Source of the DNA: DASRTE01 sp035316885
GTDB taxonomy: Bacteria > Actinomycetota > Actinomycetes > Jiangellales > Jiangellaceae
Direction: 5' to 3'
NCBI GenBank assembly: GCA_035316885.1
Contig: DATHII010000108.1
Span: 1 to 42,224 of the forward strand
DNA length: 42,224 bases
Part shown: positions 25,322-32,714 of the stretch, one piece after another
Layout of the letters: each line of letters opens with the position of its first letter
How positions within the stretch are numbered: position 1 is the stretch's first letter
Translations under genes and position numbers: made by a program
Notes under the pieces: generated by a model
Seen by the model: only the letters and a program-made list of their open reading frames with translations
What the model was told of the DNA's origin: nothing
Database searches by the model: none

Positions 25322-26032
25322 ATGCGAAACGGGGATCTGGTCGTGGTGATCGCAGCGGGGCCGGGCCTGGGCCGCGCCGTGGCTACCGCCTTCGCCGGCC
25401 ACGGCGACCACGTGGTCCTGCTGGCCCGAGATGCCCAGCGACTGGCCGGCATCGCTGCAGAGGTCACGTCCCGCACCGGTGGTCCCGTCGAGTCGGTCAG
25501 CGCCGACGCCTCCGACGAGGAGTCACTACGCGCGGCCTTCGCCGAGATCCGCGAGCGGTTCGGCCATCCCTCGGTTCTCGTCCACAACCCGTCGGTCGCC
25601 GTGGAGGCACCACCGACCCGGACGCCCTACGCGTCGCTGATCGACGGTGTGCGGCTAGCGGCGGGATCGCTGCTCGTGGCCGCACAAGAGGCGGCGCCTG
25701 CCATGCGAGACGCCGGGCGCGGCACAGTGCTGGTCACCGGAAGCGGCAGCGCATTGACCGGCTCGACGTGGTCGGCGGCGCTCGCAGTGCAGAAGGCGGC
25801 CGTCCGCAACCTCGCGTTCTCGCTGACCTCGGAACTCGCGCCCGGTGGCATTCATGTCGTCACGGTCACGATCGGCGGGGTGCTCGGCCGACCGGGCTTC
25901 GAGCCCGACCGCATCGCCCAGGAGTATGTCCGCCTGCACGAGGCGACCGACGGTCCCCCGCAAGAATGGCGGCCGGAGGTGCCGTGGCCTGCGGCGGACA
26001 CGGCGAGGACCGGAGCCACCCGGACCGGATGA
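25322..26032 (+). CDS. Atypical short-chain dehydrogenase/reductase lacking the catalytic Tyr
   Basis: The 236-residue protein has the SDR Rossmann fold: the glycine motif IAAGPGLGRAVA in place of TGxxxGxG, an Arg in LLARDAQRL suggesting NADP preference, and a VLVHNPS segment instead of NNAG. At the active site GSGSALTGSTWSAALAVQKAA retains Ser and the Lys but has Leu where YxxxK needs Tyr. It therefore probably does not work as a classical oxidoreductase and may bind nucleotide as a regulator or use another chemistry. The ATG at 25322 has GAGG six bases upstream. It ends 50 bases before the convergent lsr2 stop. Confidence 0.8.
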   Translation: MRNGDLVVVIAAGPGLGRAVATAFAGHGDHVVLLARDAQRLAGIAAEVTSRTGGPVESVSADASDEESLRAAFAEIRERFGHPSVLVHNPSVAVEAPPTRTPYASLIDGVRLAAGSLLVAAQEAAPAMRDAGRGTVLVTGSGSALTGSTWSAALAVQKAAVRNLAFSLTSELAPGGIHVVTVTIGGVLGRPGFEPDRIAQEYVRLHEATDGPPQEWRPEVPWPAADTARTGATRTG

Positions 26033-26082
26033 TTCGTGGGCTCCGGCGTCCTCGCCCTCCCACCCCCCGGGTCGAAAGAGGC

Positions 26083-26412
26083 TCAGCTGTGCGCGGCTTC
26101 GTAACGGGCCAGGATGTCGGCCGGCACCCGGCCGCGGTCGGAGACCTTGAGGCCCTGATCGCGCGCCCACTGACGGACCGACGCGGTATCGGTGCCGCGC
26201 CCGCCACCGGAACGGCCACGCCCACGTCCACCACGCCGGCTGACCCGGCGGGCCGAGCCGATGTAAGGGCCGAGCGTGTCGCGCAGTTTGGCGGCATTCT
26301 TCCTGGACAGGTCGAGTTCGTAGGCGACGCCGTCCAGGGAGAAACTCACCGTCTCTTCGGCGTTGCCCCCATCGATGTCGTCGACCAGAATCACCTGAAC
26401 TCGTTGCGCCAC
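26083..26412 (-). CDS. lsr2: Nucleoid-associated protein Lsr2
   Basis: This 109-residue H-NS-like xenogeneic silencer has the N-terminal dimerisation domain (AQRVQVILVDDIDG, then TVSFSLDGVAYELDLS), a Gly/Arg-rich linker (RRGGRGRGRSGGGRG) and the C-terminal DNA-binding domain with the AT-hook-like RGR at 93-95. It binds AT-rich minor grooves and represses foreign DNA. The start is GTG at 26412 with AAAGGA six bases upstream; the longer ATG frame lacks similarity. lsr2 lies near clpC and lysS as in M. tuberculosis (Rv3596c-Rv3598c). Confidence 0.96.
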   Translation of the reverse strand: MAQRVQVILVDDIDGGNAEETVSFSLDGVAYELDLSRKNAAKLRDTLGPYIGSARRVSRRGGRGRGRSGGGRGTDTASVRQWARDQGLKVSDRGRVPADILARYEAAHS

Positions 26413-26527
26413 GTGATGTCCTTTCCCGATCTGCAGGTATTCGGGGCTCTGTGCGATACCAATTCCTACGCCATGGAAGCGGGAAAAGCAACACGGCAAC
26501 GTGCGCCGGCCAGGCAGCCGGTCGAGA

Positions 26528-27088
26528 TCAGAGCCGTAGCAACATACGCGTGTTCCCCAGCGTGTTCGGCTTGACCCGGTCGAGGTCGAGGAACTCGGCG
26601 ACGCCCTCGTCGTATGAACGCAGCAGCTGCGTATACACCTCGGGCTCGACCGGCGTGCCCTCGAGCACCTCGAACCCGTTCCTCTTGAAGAAGTCGATCT
26701 CGAACGTGAGGCAGAACACGCGCGTCACGCCGAGGTCGCGCGCCACCGACAACAGTTGCGCCAGCAGCGCATTCCCCACCCCTCGACCTGTCCATCGCGG
26801 ATCGGTGGCCAGTGTGCGCACCTCCGCCAGGTCCTCCCACATCACGTGCAGGGCACCACAAGCGATCACCACACCGCCCGCCCTGGCCTCCGCAACCCAG
26901 AATTCCTGGACGTCCTCGTAAAGGGTGACTGTCTCCTTCGACAGCAGAATCCGACCCGCCGAGTAGGCATCGACCAGACGGCGGATGGCAGAAACGTCGG
27001 CCGTGCGGGCTCTCCGCACGAGATAGCTCCCCCGCGGTTGTCCGTCGACGGTGACGAGACGTTCCGGACCGACCGAGTTTCCTTTCAT
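26528..27088 (-). CDS. ArgA-type amino-acid N-acetyltransferase (GNAT)
   Basis: The 186-residue protein resembles the short actinobacterial N-acetylglutamate synthase (Rv2747 type). VRRARTADVSAIRRLVDAYSAGRILLSK begins the GNAT domain, LATDPRWTGRGVGNALL is the acetyl-CoA loop, and FEIDFFKRNGFEVLEG is the ArgA-like substrate end. A role in arginine synthesis is plausible but unproven from sequence. The ATG overlaps the lysS stop by four bases (ATGA), so it is co-translated with lysyl-tRNA synthetase, an unexpected partner. It is preceded by no arginine gene. Confidence 0.82.
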   Translation of the reverse strand: MKGNSVGPERLVTVDGQPRGSYLVRRARTADVSAIRRLVDAYSAGRILLSKETVTLYEDVQEFWVAEARAGGVVIACGALHVMWEDLAEVRTLATDPRWTGRGVGNALLAQLLSVARDLGVTRVFCLTFEIDFFKRNGFEVLEGTPVEPEVYTQLLRSYDEGVAEFLDLDRVKPNTLGNTRMLLRL

Positions 27089-28581
27089 TCGGGCTTGACC
27101 AACGGGAACAGGATGGTGTCACGAATACCGGTGCCGGTGAGAAGCATGACCAGTCGGTCGACACCCATGCCCATTCCGCCGCTGGGCGGCATTCCGTACT
27201 CGAGGGCCCGCAGGAAGTCCTCGTCGAGGTCCATCGCCTCCGGGTCGCCGTGTGCGGCGAGCTCTGACTGCGCGATGAGACGCTCACGTTGGACTACCGG
27301 GTCGACCAGCTCCGAATATGCCACCGCGAGCTCGACACCCGCGATGACCAGATCCCAGGCCTCGGCGAGGCCTGGGCCGTCGCGGTGCGGGCGAGCAAGA
27401 GGTCGCACCGACTCGGGATAGTCGCGGACGAAGGTGGGCTCCAGAAGGGTGTGCTCGACGAGCTTCTCGAACAGCTCGAGCACGATCTCGCCGCTGCCCC
27501 AGCTGTCCTCCAGGCGCACCTCGGTCTTCTCGGCCAGCTCGCGCAGCCGCACCGGCGACGTATCGGGCGTGACGTCCTCGCCCACGATGGCGGACACCGC
27601 CTCGTGGAGGGTGACGTGCTTCCACGGGGATTCGAGGTCGACCTCCCCTCCCCGGCCGGCAGGGATGACGGTGCGGCCGACGGCGCGGGCAGCCTCCAGC
27701 ACAAGGTCGTGGGTCAGCGTGGCCATCGTGTCGTAGTCGCCGTATGCCTCGTAGGCCTCCAGCATCGTGAACTCGGCACTGTGGGTGGAGTCGATGCCTT
27801 CGTTGCGGAAGATCCGGCCGATCTCGAAGACCCGCTCGATACCGCCGACCACCGCGCGCTTGAGATGTAGTTCCAGCGCAATCCGCAACGTCATCGGCAG
27901 GTCGAACGCGTTGAGCCGGGTGTGGAACGGCCGGGCCGCCGCGCCACCGTGGACGAGCTGCAGCACCGGCGTCTCCACCTCGACGTATCCGCGTCGGTGC
28001 AGCGTCTCCCGCATGGACCGCACTACTGCGGCCCGGGTATGCACCATCTCCCGCGCAGCCGGGTTGACGATGAGGTCGGCGTAGCGCTGGCGCGTGCGGG
28101 TCTCGTCGGCCAGCGCCTTGTGCGCGACCGGAAGCGGTCGCAGCGCCTTGGACGTGATCGTCCAGCGGTCGACCATCACCGACAGCTCACCCCGCAGGCT
28201 GGTCACGACCTCGCCCACGACGCCGACGTGATCGCCGATGTCGACGAGGTGCTTCCAGTCGGCCATTGACTGCTCGCCGATCCGGTCGAGCGACAGCATC
28301 GCCTGCAGCTCGCTGCCGTCGCCGTCGCGAAGCCGCGCGAAGCACAGTCTGCCGGTGTTGCGCAGGAAGATCACCCGGCCGGCTACCGACACGACGTCGC
28401 CGGTGCCGGCCCCTGGCTCAACATCCGGGTAGGCCGCGCGGAGCTCCGCGAGTGTGTTAGTGCGCCGGAAGCCGAGTGCGTAAGGGGGCATGCCGCGCTC
28501 GATCAGCTCCTCCCTCTTCTCGCGGCGTACCCGCATCTGCTCGGGGAGATCGTCTTCATGCTCACTTGGCCGAGCGGTCAT
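27085..28581 (-). CDS. lysS: Lysyl-tRNA synthetase, class II
   Basis: This 498-residue synthetase has the OB-fold anticodon domain (about 60-150) and the class II core with motif 2 FRNEGIDSTHSAEFTMLE and motif 3 GMGMGVDRLVMLLTG. Several stretches (QLVHGGAAARPFHTRLNAFD, DYPESVRPLARPHR, ELAAHGDPEAMDLDEDFLRALEYGMPP) look closer to the synthetase half of mycobacterial LysX than to ordinary LysS, but no membrane MprF-like half is fused. It is probably a true or second LysRS. The ATG at 28581 is chosen over a longer Arg/Trp-rich extension; TACGCT lies eight bases upstream. Confidence 0.93.
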   Translation of the reverse strand: MTARPSEHEDDLPEQMRVRREKREELIERGMPPYALGFRRTNTLAELRAAYPDVEPGAGTGDVVSVAGRVIFLRNTGRLCFARLRDGDGSELQAMLSLDRIGEQSMADWKHLVDIGDHVGVVGEVVTSLRGELSVMVDRWTITSKALRPLPVAHKALADETRTRQRYADLIVNPAAREMVHTRAAVVRSMRETLHRRGYVEVETPVLQLVHGGAAARPFHTRLNAFDLPMTLRIALELHLKRAVVGGIERVFEIGRIFRNEGIDSTHSAEFTMLEAYEAYGDYDTMATLTHDLVLEAARAVGRTVIPAGRGGEVDLESPWKHVTLHEAVSAIVGEDVTPDTSPVRLRELAEKTEVRLEDSWGSGEIVLELFEKLVEHTLLEPTFVRDYPESVRPLARPHRDGPGLAEAWDLVIAGVELAVAYSELVDPVVQRERLIAQSELAAHGDPEAMDLDEDFLRALEYGMPPSGGMGMGVDRLVMLLTGTGIRDTILFPLVKPE

Positions 28582-28589
28582 GACCCACC

Positions 28590-28595
28590 AGCGTA
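28590..28595 (-). promoter_or_regulatory. Probable -10 box (TACGCT) of lysS, short leader
   Basis: TACGCT (minus strand) ends eight bases before the lysS ATG, giving a leader of at most one or two bases. Confidence 0.45.
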
Positions 28596-28700
28596 GGAGG
28601 TCAGACCGCCGGAACGGCGACGGCTCCGCACACGTCATCACCGGCGATCATTGCCGAAGCCGCGACGGGGTGCGACAGTCGTGAGACGGAGGTGAGGGCG

Positions 28701-29030
28701 ATGGGCGAGGTACGCGTTGCCGACCGAGGAGCCCGGGAGATCGTGGTGTTCCTCTCTGGCGACATCGACGACCAGATGACGGACGCACTGCACGCCGCCG
28801 TGGCCGAGGTGGCAGAGCTCGAGAGCATCAGCGGGCTCAGCCATGCCGTCGTCGACATGCACGGCGTCACGGTCCTGGGTGAGCCGGGCCTGACGTTCCT
28901 GCGCGAATTGAACGAGAGGGGGCGCCGCTCGGGCTTCGAAATCTCGTACTCGGCCATGAGCGGTCCCGCGCACCGTGCGGTCGAGGCTGCCGGGTGGTCG
29001 TTTGCGGAGCCGAGCCCGCCGCTGTCCTGA
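28701..29030 (+). CDS. STAS-domain anti-anti-sigma-factor-like protein
   Basis: The 109-residue protein has the STAS layout: EIVVFLSGDIDDQMTDAL, then AVVDMHGVTVLGEPGLTFLRELNERGRR. The position where SpoIIAA-type antagonists carry the phosphorylatable Ser is TVLGEPG, with Thr, Gly and Glu near the site but no clear Ser. It may therefore be a non-phosphorylated binder. No kinase or anti-sigma gene is adjacent. The ATG at 28701 has GGAGG eight bases upstream; an in-frame GTG at 28692 overlaps that sequence and is rejected. It is divergent from lysS. Confidence 0.75.
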   Translation: MGEVRVADRGAREIVVFLSGDIDDQMTDALHAAVAEVAELESISGLSHAVVDMHGVTVLGEPGLTFLRELNERGRRSGFEISYSAMSGPAHRAVEAAGWSFAEPSPPLS

Positions 29031-29112
29031 CCGCGCCCAGGAGAGCGCCGTGCCGCACTTCGACCTTCCGCTGTCCGAGCGCGGCCAACCTAGACCTGCG
29101 TCGCTCCTGTCG

Positions 29113-30054
29113 TCAGCTGAGGCCGGTGCGGAAACCGTCGCGCCAGCTCGGGTAGGTCGGCTCCCAGCCGAGTTCCCGCTTCGCCTTGGCGTTGGACGAC
29201 CCGCGGATCGTGGTCATCATCGCGATCCCGTGCTCTCCGAGCATCGGCCGGACCAGCCAGGCAGGCAGTCGCATCGGCGGCTTGGCGCCGATCATGCTTG
29301 CCAGGTAGGGCAGCCATTCGGCGACCGAAGCGGGGTCGTCGTCGACGATGTTGTAGATCCCGGGTGCGCCGTGCTCCACCGCCGCCAGCGTGGCCGACGC
29401 GGCATCGTCGATGTGCACGAACGAGAACACGCCCGTGCCACCGCCCACGATCGGGAACCGGCGCTTGCGGACCATCTCCATCAGATCTCCGCCGGCTTGC
29501 AGGCCGGTACCCGGACCGTAGAAGTTGCCGTACCGGAGCACGATGCCCTCGATGCCGCTCGCACCAGTGACGGCCGACTCGAGGTACTCGATCGCGGCGA
29601 GGGTTCGGCGTGAGGCCGCGGTCGGGTTCGGGTCGAGCGCGTCGTCCTCGGTCTTGACCGGGCCACCGGTCCGCTCGTTCGGCCACCCCGTGTAGCTCTG
29701 GGCGATGAATCGCTTCGCCCCTGCTGCGCGGGCCGCGGCGAGCAGGTGGTCGGTTCCCTCGGTGCGGAGCCGGTTGGTGACGGCGAACTCCTCGTCGAAC
29801 CTCTTCGGGTTACCCATCCCGGCAAGGGCGGTCAGCTGGTGGACGATGACGTCCGGCTCGGCCGACGTCACAGCCGCCATCACCGCGTCGTGGTCAAGGC
29901 CGTCCAGGACGACCGGCTCGGCGCCCGCTCGCACGATGCCGTCGCTCTTGTCCGGGCGGCGCGTCGTCCCGACCACGGTGTGACCGGCCCGGACCAGCAC
30001 GGGAACCAGGCGGGCGCCGACGGCGCCGGTAGCGCCTGCAAGAAAGATGCGCAT
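29113..30054 (-). CDS. NAD-dependent epimerase, probable ECF41 target (COE type)
   Basis: This 313-residue extended SDR starts with MRIFLAGATGAVGARLV (GxxGxxG) and has the catalytic-like Tyr region SYTGWPNERTGG. LRYGNFYGPGTG is the epimerase substrate segment. The ATG is preceded by GAGAGGAG at good spacing. It faces a SigJ/ECF41 sigma gene across 74 bases. ECF41 sigma factors typically sit beside one carboxymuconolactone decarboxylase, oxidoreductase or epimerase gene (COE) that they transcribe, and a matching promoter is present here. The substrate is unknown. Confidence 0.88.
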   Translation of the reverse strand: MRIFLAGATGAVGARLVPVLVRAGHTVVGTTRRPDKSDGIVRAGAEPVVLDGLDHDAVMAAVTSAEPDVIVHQLTALAGMGNPKRFDEEFAVTNRLRTEGTDHLLAAARAAGAKRFIAQSYTGWPNERTGGPVKTEDDALDPNPTAASRRTLAAIEYLESAVTGASGIEGIVLRYGNFYGPGTGLQAGGDLMEMVRKRRFPIVGGGTGVFSFVHIDDAASATLAAVEHGAPGIYNIVDDDPASVAEWLPYLASMIGAKPPMRLPAWLVRPMLGEHGIAMMTTIRGSSNAKAKRELGWEPTYPSWRDGFRTGLS

Positions 30055-30080
30055 GAGGCTCTCCTCTCGTCACCCCGTCC

Positions 30081-30107
30081 GACGAGACGGCCCGGCCATC
30101 TGTGACA
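30081..30107 (-). promoter_or_regulatory. ECF41-type promoter (TGTCACA-N16-CGTC) of the epimerase gene
   Basis: On the minus strand TGTCACA (30101-30107) is followed by 16 bases and CGTC (30081-30084), the bipartite motif published for ECF41 target promoters. A second CGTC lies five bases closer. It would give a 5' leader of about 20 bases to the epimerase ATG at 30054. Confidence 0.75.
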
Positions 30108-30128
30108 GCCAGTGGTTGGATCGGAAGG

Positions 30129-30998
30129 GTGACCGACCTCGCCGCCCGCCACGACGAACTGCGGCCGCTGATGTTCTCGATCGCGTACCGCATGCTCGGG
30201 CAGGCCAGCGAGGCCGAGGACGTCGTACAGGACGCCTGGCTACGCATGCAGACCGACGAGACGGTCGTTCGCTCGCCCGAGGCATATGCGACGACGGTCA
30301 CCACCAGGCTCGCCATCGACCAGCTCCGCTCGGCCCGGGTACGGCGCGAGGCGTATGTCGGCGCATGGCTGCCGGAGCCCCTGCTGACCACTCCGGCGGA
30401 TGCCGACCCGGCCGCCCGCGCCGAAACGGCCGACACGGTGTCGATGGCATTCCTCGTGCTGCTGGAGAGCCTGTCGCCGGTCGAGCGTGCGGTGTTCCTG
30501 CTCCGTGAGGTGTTCGGGTACGGCTACGACCAGATCGCCGCCGTCGTCGAGAAGTCGGAGCCGAACTGCCGGCAGATCTTCGCCCGGGCGCGTGCCCGGG
30601 TCGACGAGCGCCGGCCGCGCTTCGAGGTGTCGCGCGCCCAGCGGGACGAGCTCGCGCGGCGATTCTTTGCCGCCTGCGAACAGGGCGACATGGCCGGACT
30701 CGAGCGGTTGCTGGCCGATGATGTCGTCTTCAACGGCGACGGCGGCGGCAAGGCGCCGGCAGTGCGGCGCCCCGTCGAAGGGCGGGTTCAGGTGCTCCGT
30801 TTCCTGGGCGCGCTGCTGCGGCAGGGAGCGGCGCAGGATGCCCGGATCGAGCCGGTCGAGGTGAACGGGCAGCCCGGCGCGCAGCTCATCGGCGGCGACG
30901 GGCGCCTGGTCAGTGTGCTCGCGCTCGACATCGCCGACGGTCATATCCAGGCGATGCACAACGTCCTGAACCCCGACAAGCTACGGCACCTCGTCTAG
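30129..30998 (+). CDS. sigJ: ECF41-family sigma factor (SigJ-like) with SnoaL-like C-terminal domain
   Basis: The 289-residue protein has sigma region 2 (about 5-70, with DVVQDAWLRM), region 4 (about 108-160, LSPVERAVFLLREVFGYGYDQIA) and a C-terminal NTF2/SnoaL-like domain. All three ECF41 hallmark motifs are present: WLPEPLL (80-86), DGGGK (204-208) and NPDKL (281-285). In ECF41 proteins the C-terminal domain replaces a separate anti-sigma factor and tunes activity. The GTG at 30129 is chosen; the alternative GTG at 30102 falls inside the divergent promoter's -35 box. It faces the epimerase gene, its expected only target. The signal is unknown. Confidence 0.93.
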   Translation: MTDLAARHDELRPLMFSIAYRMLGQASEAEDVVQDAWLRMQTDETVVRSPEAYATTVTTRLAIDQLRSARVRREAYVGAWLPEPLLTTPADADPAARAETADTVSMAFLVLLESLSPVERAVFLLREVFGYGYDQIAAVVEKSEPNCRQIFARARARVDERRPRFEVSRAQRDELARRFFAACEQGDMAGLERLLADDVVFNGDGGGKAPAVRRPVEGRVQVLRFLGALLRQGAAQDARIEPVEVNGQPGAQLIGGDGRLVSVLALDIADGHIQAMHNVLNPDKLRHLV

Positions 30999-31015
30999 CG
31001 GGTCGCGAACCTCCA

Positions 31016-31035
31016 GTGCCGGCGGGCGGCGGCAC
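31016..31035. terminator. Weak hairpin between convergent sigJ and coaX
   Basis: GTGCCG (31016-31021) and CGGCAC (31030-31035) can pair around an eight-base GC-only loop in the 46-base gap between the two stops. It is short but well placed. Confidence 0.35.
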
Positions 31036-31044
31036 CGGAGTGGT

Positions 31045-31824
31045 CTAGCCCTCCGGGGCATTGCGGTCGTACACGAGGCTCAACCCCACGAGGGTGAGCC
31101 AGGGCTCGTGGTGGTCGATCGTGGTCGACTCGTCCAGGACCCACGGCGCGAGGCCGCCGGTCGCGATCACTGTGATCCCCGAGAGGGGCAGGCCCAACTC
31201 AGCAGCCATCCGCGTGACGATGCCGTCGACCTGACCGGTGAAGCCGAACAGGGCGCCCGACTGCAACGCCTCCACGGTGTTCTTGGCGATCACCGAGCGG
31301 GGCCGCAGCAGCTCGACCCGGCGAAGTTGCGCGCCCGCGTCGCCGAGGGCGTCGAGCGACACCCCGATTCCCGGTGCGATCGCGCCGCCGAGATACTCAC
31401 CCGCCGCGGATACCACGTCGAACGTCGTCGCCGTGCCGAAATCGACGACGATGCAGGGCCCGCCGTAGAGATGCTTCGCGGCCAGGGAGTTGACGATCCG
31501 GTCGGTTCCGACCTCGCGAGGGTTGTCCATGAGCACGGGAACGCCGGTGCGTATGCCGGGTTCGACGAGCACCGAGCGCACCGATTCGAAGTAGCGGGCG
31601 ACCATTTCGCGCATCTCGTGCAGGACGGCCGGGACCGTGGAGCAGATGGCTATGCCGGTGATCCGGTCGTCGTTGCCGTCGGCGAGCAGCCCACGCAACA
31701 TGGCCATGAACTCGTCCGCCGTGCGCCGTGCGTCGGTGGCCACCCGCCAGTGTTCGAGGACGTCCTCGCCCTCGAGTAGGCCGAGCACCGTCTGCGTGTT
31801 GCCGACATCGATTGCGAGCAGCAT
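31045..31824 (-). CDS. coaX: Type III pantothenate kinase
   Basis: This 259-residue kinase catalyses the first step of CoA synthesis from pantothenate. The ASKHA motifs are clear: phosphate-1 LLAIDVGNTQT (2-12), the catalytic Asp region in GTDRIVNSLAA, VVDFGTATTFDVV (phosphate-2) and adenosine loop VIATGGLAP. The ATG at 31824 follows the nadC stop by two bases; a TTG two codons earlier overlaps that stop and is a possible alternative. It ends the panC-nadB-nadC-coaX run, so CoA and NAD genes share one transcript. Confidence 0.95.
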   Translation of the reverse strand: MLLAIDVGNTQTVLGLLEGEDVLEHWRVATDARRTADEFMAMLRGLLADGNDDRITGIAICSTVPAVLHEMREMVARYFESVRSVLVEPGIRTGVPVLMDNPREVGTDRIVNSLAAKHLYGGPCIVVDFGTATTFDVVSAAGEYLGGAIAPGIGVSLDALGDAGAQLRRVELLRPRSVIAKNTVEALQSGALFGFTGQVDGIVTRMAAELGLPLSGITVIATGGLAPWVLDESTTIDHHEPWLTLVGLSLVYDRNAPEG

Positions 31825-31826
31825 CG

Positions 31827-32714
31827 TCAATCCGCCGGTCGCAGGTCGAAGGCGATGTCGAGGATCGGCGCGGAATGGGTGAGTTCCCCGATCGCAAGGT
31901 AGTCGACGCCGGTCTCGCCGAACGTCCTCGCGGCGTAGAAGGTGAGTCCCCCGCTGGCCTCGAGCCGGGCCCGCCCCGCGACGGCTTCGACCGCGCGCGC
32001 GACGTCGAAGGGCGTGAAGTTGTCGAGCAGGATCAGCTCGGCCCCCGCTTCAGCCGCCTCGACAGCGCCGTCAACGCTGTCGACCTCGATCTCGATGGGC
32101 ACATCGGGGAACGCCTGCGTGACAGCCTTGAACGCCTCCGTGATTCCTCCCGCTGCGACGACATGGTTGTCCTTGATCAACGCGGCGTCGGACAGGGACA
32201 TCCGATGGTTCTCGCCGCCGCCGCACCGGACGGCGTACTTCTCCAACTCTCGCAGCAGTGGGGTGGTCTTGCGGGTGTCGCGGGCAACGGCCCCCGTTCC
32301 GTCCAATGCGTCGGCCCACCGCCGGGTGATGGTCGCGATTCCGGACAGGCGGCAGAGCAGGTTGAGCGCAGTGCGCTCGGCGAGCAGCAACGCCCAGGTT
32401 GGCCCGGTCAGCGTCGTCAGGACCGTGCCGCGACCCACCCGGGTCCCGTCGGCGACCGGGCGCGAGACCTCGAGCTCGCCGCCGGCCGCACAGACGAAGA
32501 CGGACTCGGCCACCGCGAGGCCCGCGACTACACCCTCGCCCCGACTCACCAGGTCGCCGGTCGCCTGTTGATCTGGCGGCACCGTGGCCTCGGTCGTGAC
32601 GTCGACGCCGCCGGCGAGGTCCTCCTCCAGCGCTGCCCTCGCCAGATCCTCGACGTATCCGGGGTCGAGACCTGCATCGTGAAGGGCAGACATCAGGTGG
32701 TCGGGCAGGCTCAC
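31827..32714 (-). CDS. nadC: Nicotinate-nucleotide pyrophosphorylase (quinolinate phosphoribosyltransferase)
   Basis: The 295-residue enzyme converts quinolinate and PRPP to nicotinate mononucleotide. Conserved segments include DVTTEATVP near the N-terminus, ERTALNLLCRLSGIAT, the Arg/Lys quinolinate site RDTRKTTPLLRELEKYAVRCGG, LIKDNH, EIEVDS, LLDNFTPFD and LEASGGLT. The GTG at 32714 overlaps the nadB stop by four bases. It sits between nadB and coaX. No nadA is present in the window. Confidence 0.95.
   Translation of the reverse strand: MSLPDHLMSALHDAGLDPGYVEDLARAALEEDLAGGVDVTTEATVPPDQQATGDLVSRGEGVVAGLAVAESVFVCAAGGELEVSRPVADGTRVGRGTVLTTLTGPTWALLLAERTALNLLCRLSGIATITRRWADALDGTGAVARDTRKTTPLLRELEKYAVRCGGGENHRMSLSDAALIKDNHVVAAGGITEAFKAVTQAFPDVPIEIEVDSVDGAVEAAEAGAELILLDNFTPFDVARAVEAVAGRARLEASGGLTFYAARTFGETGVDYLAIGELTHSAPILDIAFDLRPAD

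Noticed and set aside
30102..30128. GTG at 30102 as the sigJ start
   Set aside because: The codon lies within the TGTCACA -35 box of the epimerase promoter, and the additional residues are not family-like.
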